From assembly GCA_937858455.1 (NCBI GenBank), contig CALLYN010000255.1, forward strand, positions 1 through 7,181: a stretch of 7,181 bases of DNA. Direction: 5' to 3'. Every line of letters begins with the position of its first letter. Positions within the stretch are counted from its first letter, which is position 1. Below are positions 5,419 to 7,181 of the stretch, piece after piece. The notes beneath the pieces are model-generated. The model saw only the letters and a program-made list of their open reading frames with translations, had not been told where the DNA came from and made no database searches. The position numbers and the translations under genes are program-made. This DNA comes from an uncultured Kouleothrix sp. Its GTDB lineage: Bacteria > Chloroflexota > Chloroflexia > Chloroflexales > Roseiflexaceae.

Positions 5419-6111
5419 ATGAGCGAGTTCTGGCTTATCCGCCACGGCGAGAGCGAGTCGAATGCGGGCCTCAGCACCGGCCCGACCGATCAGATCGCGC
5501 TGACCGCGCGCGGCCGCGCCCAGGCCCAGGCGCTGCCGGCGGCATTCGGCCGCGCGCCCGATCTGATCATCGCGTCGGCGTATCGCCGCGCCCTCGAAAC
5601 TGCCCAGCCGCTGCGCGCGCGCTTCCCGCAGGCGATCTACGCCGAGTGGCCGATCCACGAGTGCGTGACGTTGGCGCACGCGCGCCGCCTCAACACCACC
5701 CCCGAGCAGCGCCGCCCGCTGATGGCGAGCTACTGGGAGCGCTGCGACCCACACTACGTCGACGGCGATGGCGCCGAGTCGTTCGCCCAGCTGGTCGAGC
5801 GCGCGCACAGCTTTCTCGAGCGCCTGCGCCACCTCGACGCCGAGTTCGCCGTGTTCGTCGGCCACGGCCTGTTTACCCGCACGCTGCTGTGGCTGCACAT
5901 GGCAGCCCCGGCAACCGTCGACGCCGCACAGATGCGCGCCTACCGCGGGTTCTTATCGGGCTTTCGGATTCCCAACGCATCGATTGTCGAAGTATACCGC
6001 AATTCGCGCGGCTGCCTGCTGTTCGGCGCGCCTAGCGTGGCCCACCTGCCGCCGCAGCTGCGCCCAGCCGCGCTCGAGCCCACGCTCGCAAGCAGGCCGC
6101 ACGACGATTAG
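5419..6111 (+). CDS. Histidine phosphatase family protein (phosphoglycerate mutase-like)
   Basis: Cytoplasmic member of histidine phosphatase branch 1, which includes cofactor-dependent phosphoglycerate mutases and many small-molecule phosphatases acting through a phosphohistidine. The 230-residue product starts MSEFWLIRHGESESN, with the catalytic RHGE at 8-11 and nucleophile H9. The other active-site parts are visible: SAYRRALETAQ (53-63) with R56, the acidic residue E81 in WPIHEC, GDGAESFAQLVERA (116-129), and VGHGLFTRTLL (147-157) with the second catalytic H149. The Gly-Asp-Gly-Glu-Ser region and the length fit a general phosphatase rather than a glycolytic mutase; the substrate is unknown. 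AAAGGA ends 5 bases before the ATG and supports this start. It is divergent from the HugZ-like gene and read in the same direction as lysJ, 198 bases upstream of it. Confidence 0.88.
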   Translation: MSEFWLIRHGESESNAGLSTGPTDQIALTARGRAQAQALPAAFGRAPDLIIASAYRRALETAQPLRARFPQAIYAEWPIHECVTLAHARRLNTTPEQRRPLMASYWERCDPHYVDGDGAESFAQLVERAHSFLERLRHLDAEFAVFVGHGLFTRTLLWLHMAAPATVDAAQMRAYRGFLSGFRIPNASIVEVYRNSRGCLLFGAPSVAHLPPQLRPAALEPTLASRPHDD

Positions 6112-6309
6112 CAGCACCTGGGTTGTGTAGTTTCAATACAAGTAGGGCTTACGCTGTTGGCGTGCTCAGCCTTCGGTAGAGCGGCAAAACATCCTGTATT
6201 GTATGCGGTTTTTCCGCGCGGAGGAAAACCGCATACAGAAGCAGGCTCAATCTCCTCGCTTGAGGAAGCCGAAGCGCACACGTGCGTAACTCCTAACAAG
6301 GAGCGATCA
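6112..6309 (+). promoter_or_regulatory. lysJ upstream region and structured leader
   Basis: This 198-base spacer contains no gene I can support and is more AT-rich than its surroundings, so it probably holds the lysJ promoter, though no clear -35/-10 pair stands out. Besides the 6200-6237 hairpin it can form TCCTC/GAGGA (6253-6257 with 6262-6266, loop GCTT), CGCAC/GTGCG (6275-6279 with 6282-6286, loop too short to close fully), and CTCCT/AGGAG (6290-6294 with 6299-6303, loop AACA). The last encloses the lysJ ribosome site AAGGAG (6298-6303). CAATACA (6134-6140) is also complementary to TGTATTG (6195-6201), which abuts the large hairpin, so alternative folds are conceivable. No known riboswitch class or T-box was recognised. 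Confidence 0.4.
6200..6237. repeat. Strong hairpin between the phosphatase gene and lysJ
   Basis: TGTATGCGGTTTT (6200-6212) pairs perfectly with AAAACCGCATACA (6225-6237). Inside, TCC (6213-6215) can pair with GGA (6220-6222) around the tetraloop GCGC, leaving GG (6223-6224) as a bulge. The 13-bp outer stem far exceeds what chance gives in a 198-base spacer. No T-run follows on either strand, so a classical intrinsic terminator is not supported. It may be a terminator of unusual form for the phosphatase transcript, an mRNA-stabilising or regulatory structure in the lysJ leader, or an extragenic palindromic repeat. Confidence 0.65.
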
Positions 6310-7181
6310 ATGACCACTCCCGACGGTAATGCGGCAATTATCGCGGCCGAGGCCGCCCACACCAGCGGCGTCTACCCCAAGCGGCCGGTCGCGATTGTGC
6401 GCGGCGAAGGCGCGCGCCTGTGGGACGCCGACGGCCGCGAGTATATCGACTGCGTCGGCGGCCAGGGCGCGGCCAACCTGGGCCACGCCAACCCCGCCGT
6501 GGTGGCGGCCATCCGCGAGCAGGCCGCCACGCTGATCAGCTGCCCCGAGATCTTCCATAACGACCAGCGCGCCGCCTACATGGCCGAGCTGACGGCCGCG
6601 CTGCCCGCCGGGCTCGAGCGCGTGTTCCTCTGCAACTCCGGCGCCGAGGCGATCGAGGGCGCGCTTAAGCTGGCGCGCCTGCTCACCGGCCGCACCAACG
6701 TGGTCGCCACCGTGCGCGGCTTTCACGGCCGCACCATGGGCGCGCTCTCGGCCACCTGGGAGCCAAAGTACCGCGAGCCGTTTCTGCCGCTGATCGCCGG
6801 CTTCGCGCACGTGCCCTACGACAAGCTCGACGCGCTTGAGGCGGCAGTAACCGACCAGACCGCCGCAGTGCTGATTGAGCTGGTGCAGGGCGAGGGCGGC
6901 GTGCGCCCGGCCAGCCCGGCCTATGTGGAAGGCGTTGCCCGGCTGTGCCGCGAGCGCGGCGCGCTGCTGGTTGTCGACGAGGTGCAGACGGGCTTCGGGC
7001 GCGTCGGCGCGCTGTGGGCCAGCCAGATCTATGGCATCACGCCCGACCTTATGGCGCTGGCCAAGTCGATCGCCGGCGGCATGCCCATGGGCGCGGTCGC
7101 CATCCATGGGCGCTTCGGCGCGCTGCCCCAGGCCAGCCACGGCAGCACCTTCGGCGGCGGGCCGCTGGCATGCGCCGCCGC
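6310..7181 (+). CDS. lysJ: [LysW]-aminoadipate semialdehyde / acetylornithine aminotransferase, 3' end outside window
   Basis: PLP-dependent class III aminotransferase of the cytoplasm. In the LysW pathway LysJ converts LysW-bound aminoadipate semialdehyde to the LysW-lysine form, usually with glutamate as amino donor; the same fold as ArgD serves arginine synthesis. The 290 visible residues of an expected ~390-400 show DADGREYIDCVGG (about 39-51), NLGHANPAVV (56-65), the phosphate-binding NSGAEAIEGALKLAR (109-123), GFHGRTMGALSAT (137-149), ELVQGEGGVRPAS (195-207), VVDEVQTGFGR (221-231) with D223 facing the pyridine nitrogen, and the Schiff-base lysine K252 in LAKSIAGGMPMGA. It ends in HGSTFGGGPLACAA. 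The ATG follows AAGGAG by 6 bases. I prefer LysJ to ArgD because of lysZ 2.7 kb upstream; sequence alone does not decide, and a dual role is possible. Confidence 0.85.
   Translation, partial: MTTPDGNAAIIAAEAAHTSGVYPKRPVAIVRGEGARLWDADGREYIDCVGGQGAANLGHANPAVVAAIREQAATLISCPEIFHNDQRAAYMAELTAALPAGLERVFLCNSGAEAIEGALKLARLLTGRTNVVATVRGFHGRTMGALSATWEPKYREPFLPLIAGFAHVPYDKLDALEAAVTDQTAAVLIELVQGEGGVRPASPAYVEGVARLCRERGALLVVDEVQTGFGRVGALWASQIYGITPDLMALAKSIAGGMPMGAVAIHGRFGALPQASHGSTFGGGPLACAA

Noticed and set aside
6307..7140. Minus-strand open frame of 277 codons opposite lysJ
   Set aside because: lysJ on the + strand has all PLP-enzyme motifs in order; the antisense frame has a His/Gly/Arg-rich composition without known motifs.

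Overview
The window looks like two unrelated bacterial segments joined at about position 2340. Both are GC-rich. The left part (1 to about 2345) resembles an alphaproteobacterium of the Bradyrhizobium/Afipia/Rhodopseudomonas kind. This rests on the remembered look of its proteins, on a GloB-cupin pair with an overlapping GTGA stop/start, and on a CCTCTCCC/GGGAGAGG intergenic palindrome of a type I associate with that group. The right part (about 2341 to 7181) carries LysW-dependent lysine biosynthesis genes (lysZ, lysJ) and protein sequences that suggest Chloroflexota, class Chloroflexia (Roseiflexus/Kouleothrix-like). Both assignments are inferences and need a database search. The most likely source is a metagenomic assembly in which two genomes were fused.

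Left segment. The C-terminal half of an EamA/DMT permease enters from the left edge on the + strand. It converges across a small hairpin on a minus-strand gene set read gloB, then a DUF985 cupin, then a flavin reductase-like protein. gloB overlaps the cupin gene by 4 bases. The flavin reductase start codon follows a strong Shine-Dalgarno sequence that lies inside a 7-bp hairpin. gloB is cut at the junction and lacks its N-terminal metal-binding half.

Junction. At 2331-2350 the minus-strand gloB stops making sense and, within a few bases, a + strand EamA permease starts mid-protein. A perfect 7-bp inverted repeat with a 3-base loop sits exactly there. Neither gene has its N-terminal half anywhere in the window.

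Right segment. The EamA remainder ends with a perfect 15-bp GC-only inverted repeat and is followed after 25 bases by lysZ, the LysW-aminoadipate kinase. Convergent to lysZ is a minus-strand pair, a HugZ-like FMN-binding split-barrel protein followed by a 12-TM MFS exporter. Divergent from that pair is a histidine phosphatase. A 198-base spacer with a strong 13-bp hairpin and further small hairpins leads to lysJ/argD, the aminotransferase two steps after LysZ, which runs off the right edge. LysZ phosphorylates the LysW-bound aminoadipate, LysY (not in the window) reduces it, and LysJ transaminates it, so the two lysine genes belong to one pathway but are separated here by three unrelated-looking genes.

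No RNA genes, CRISPR arrays, insertion sequences or origins were recognised. I found no convincing undescribed system. The points that deserve attention are the junction, the large palindrome before lysZ and the structured leader of lysJ.
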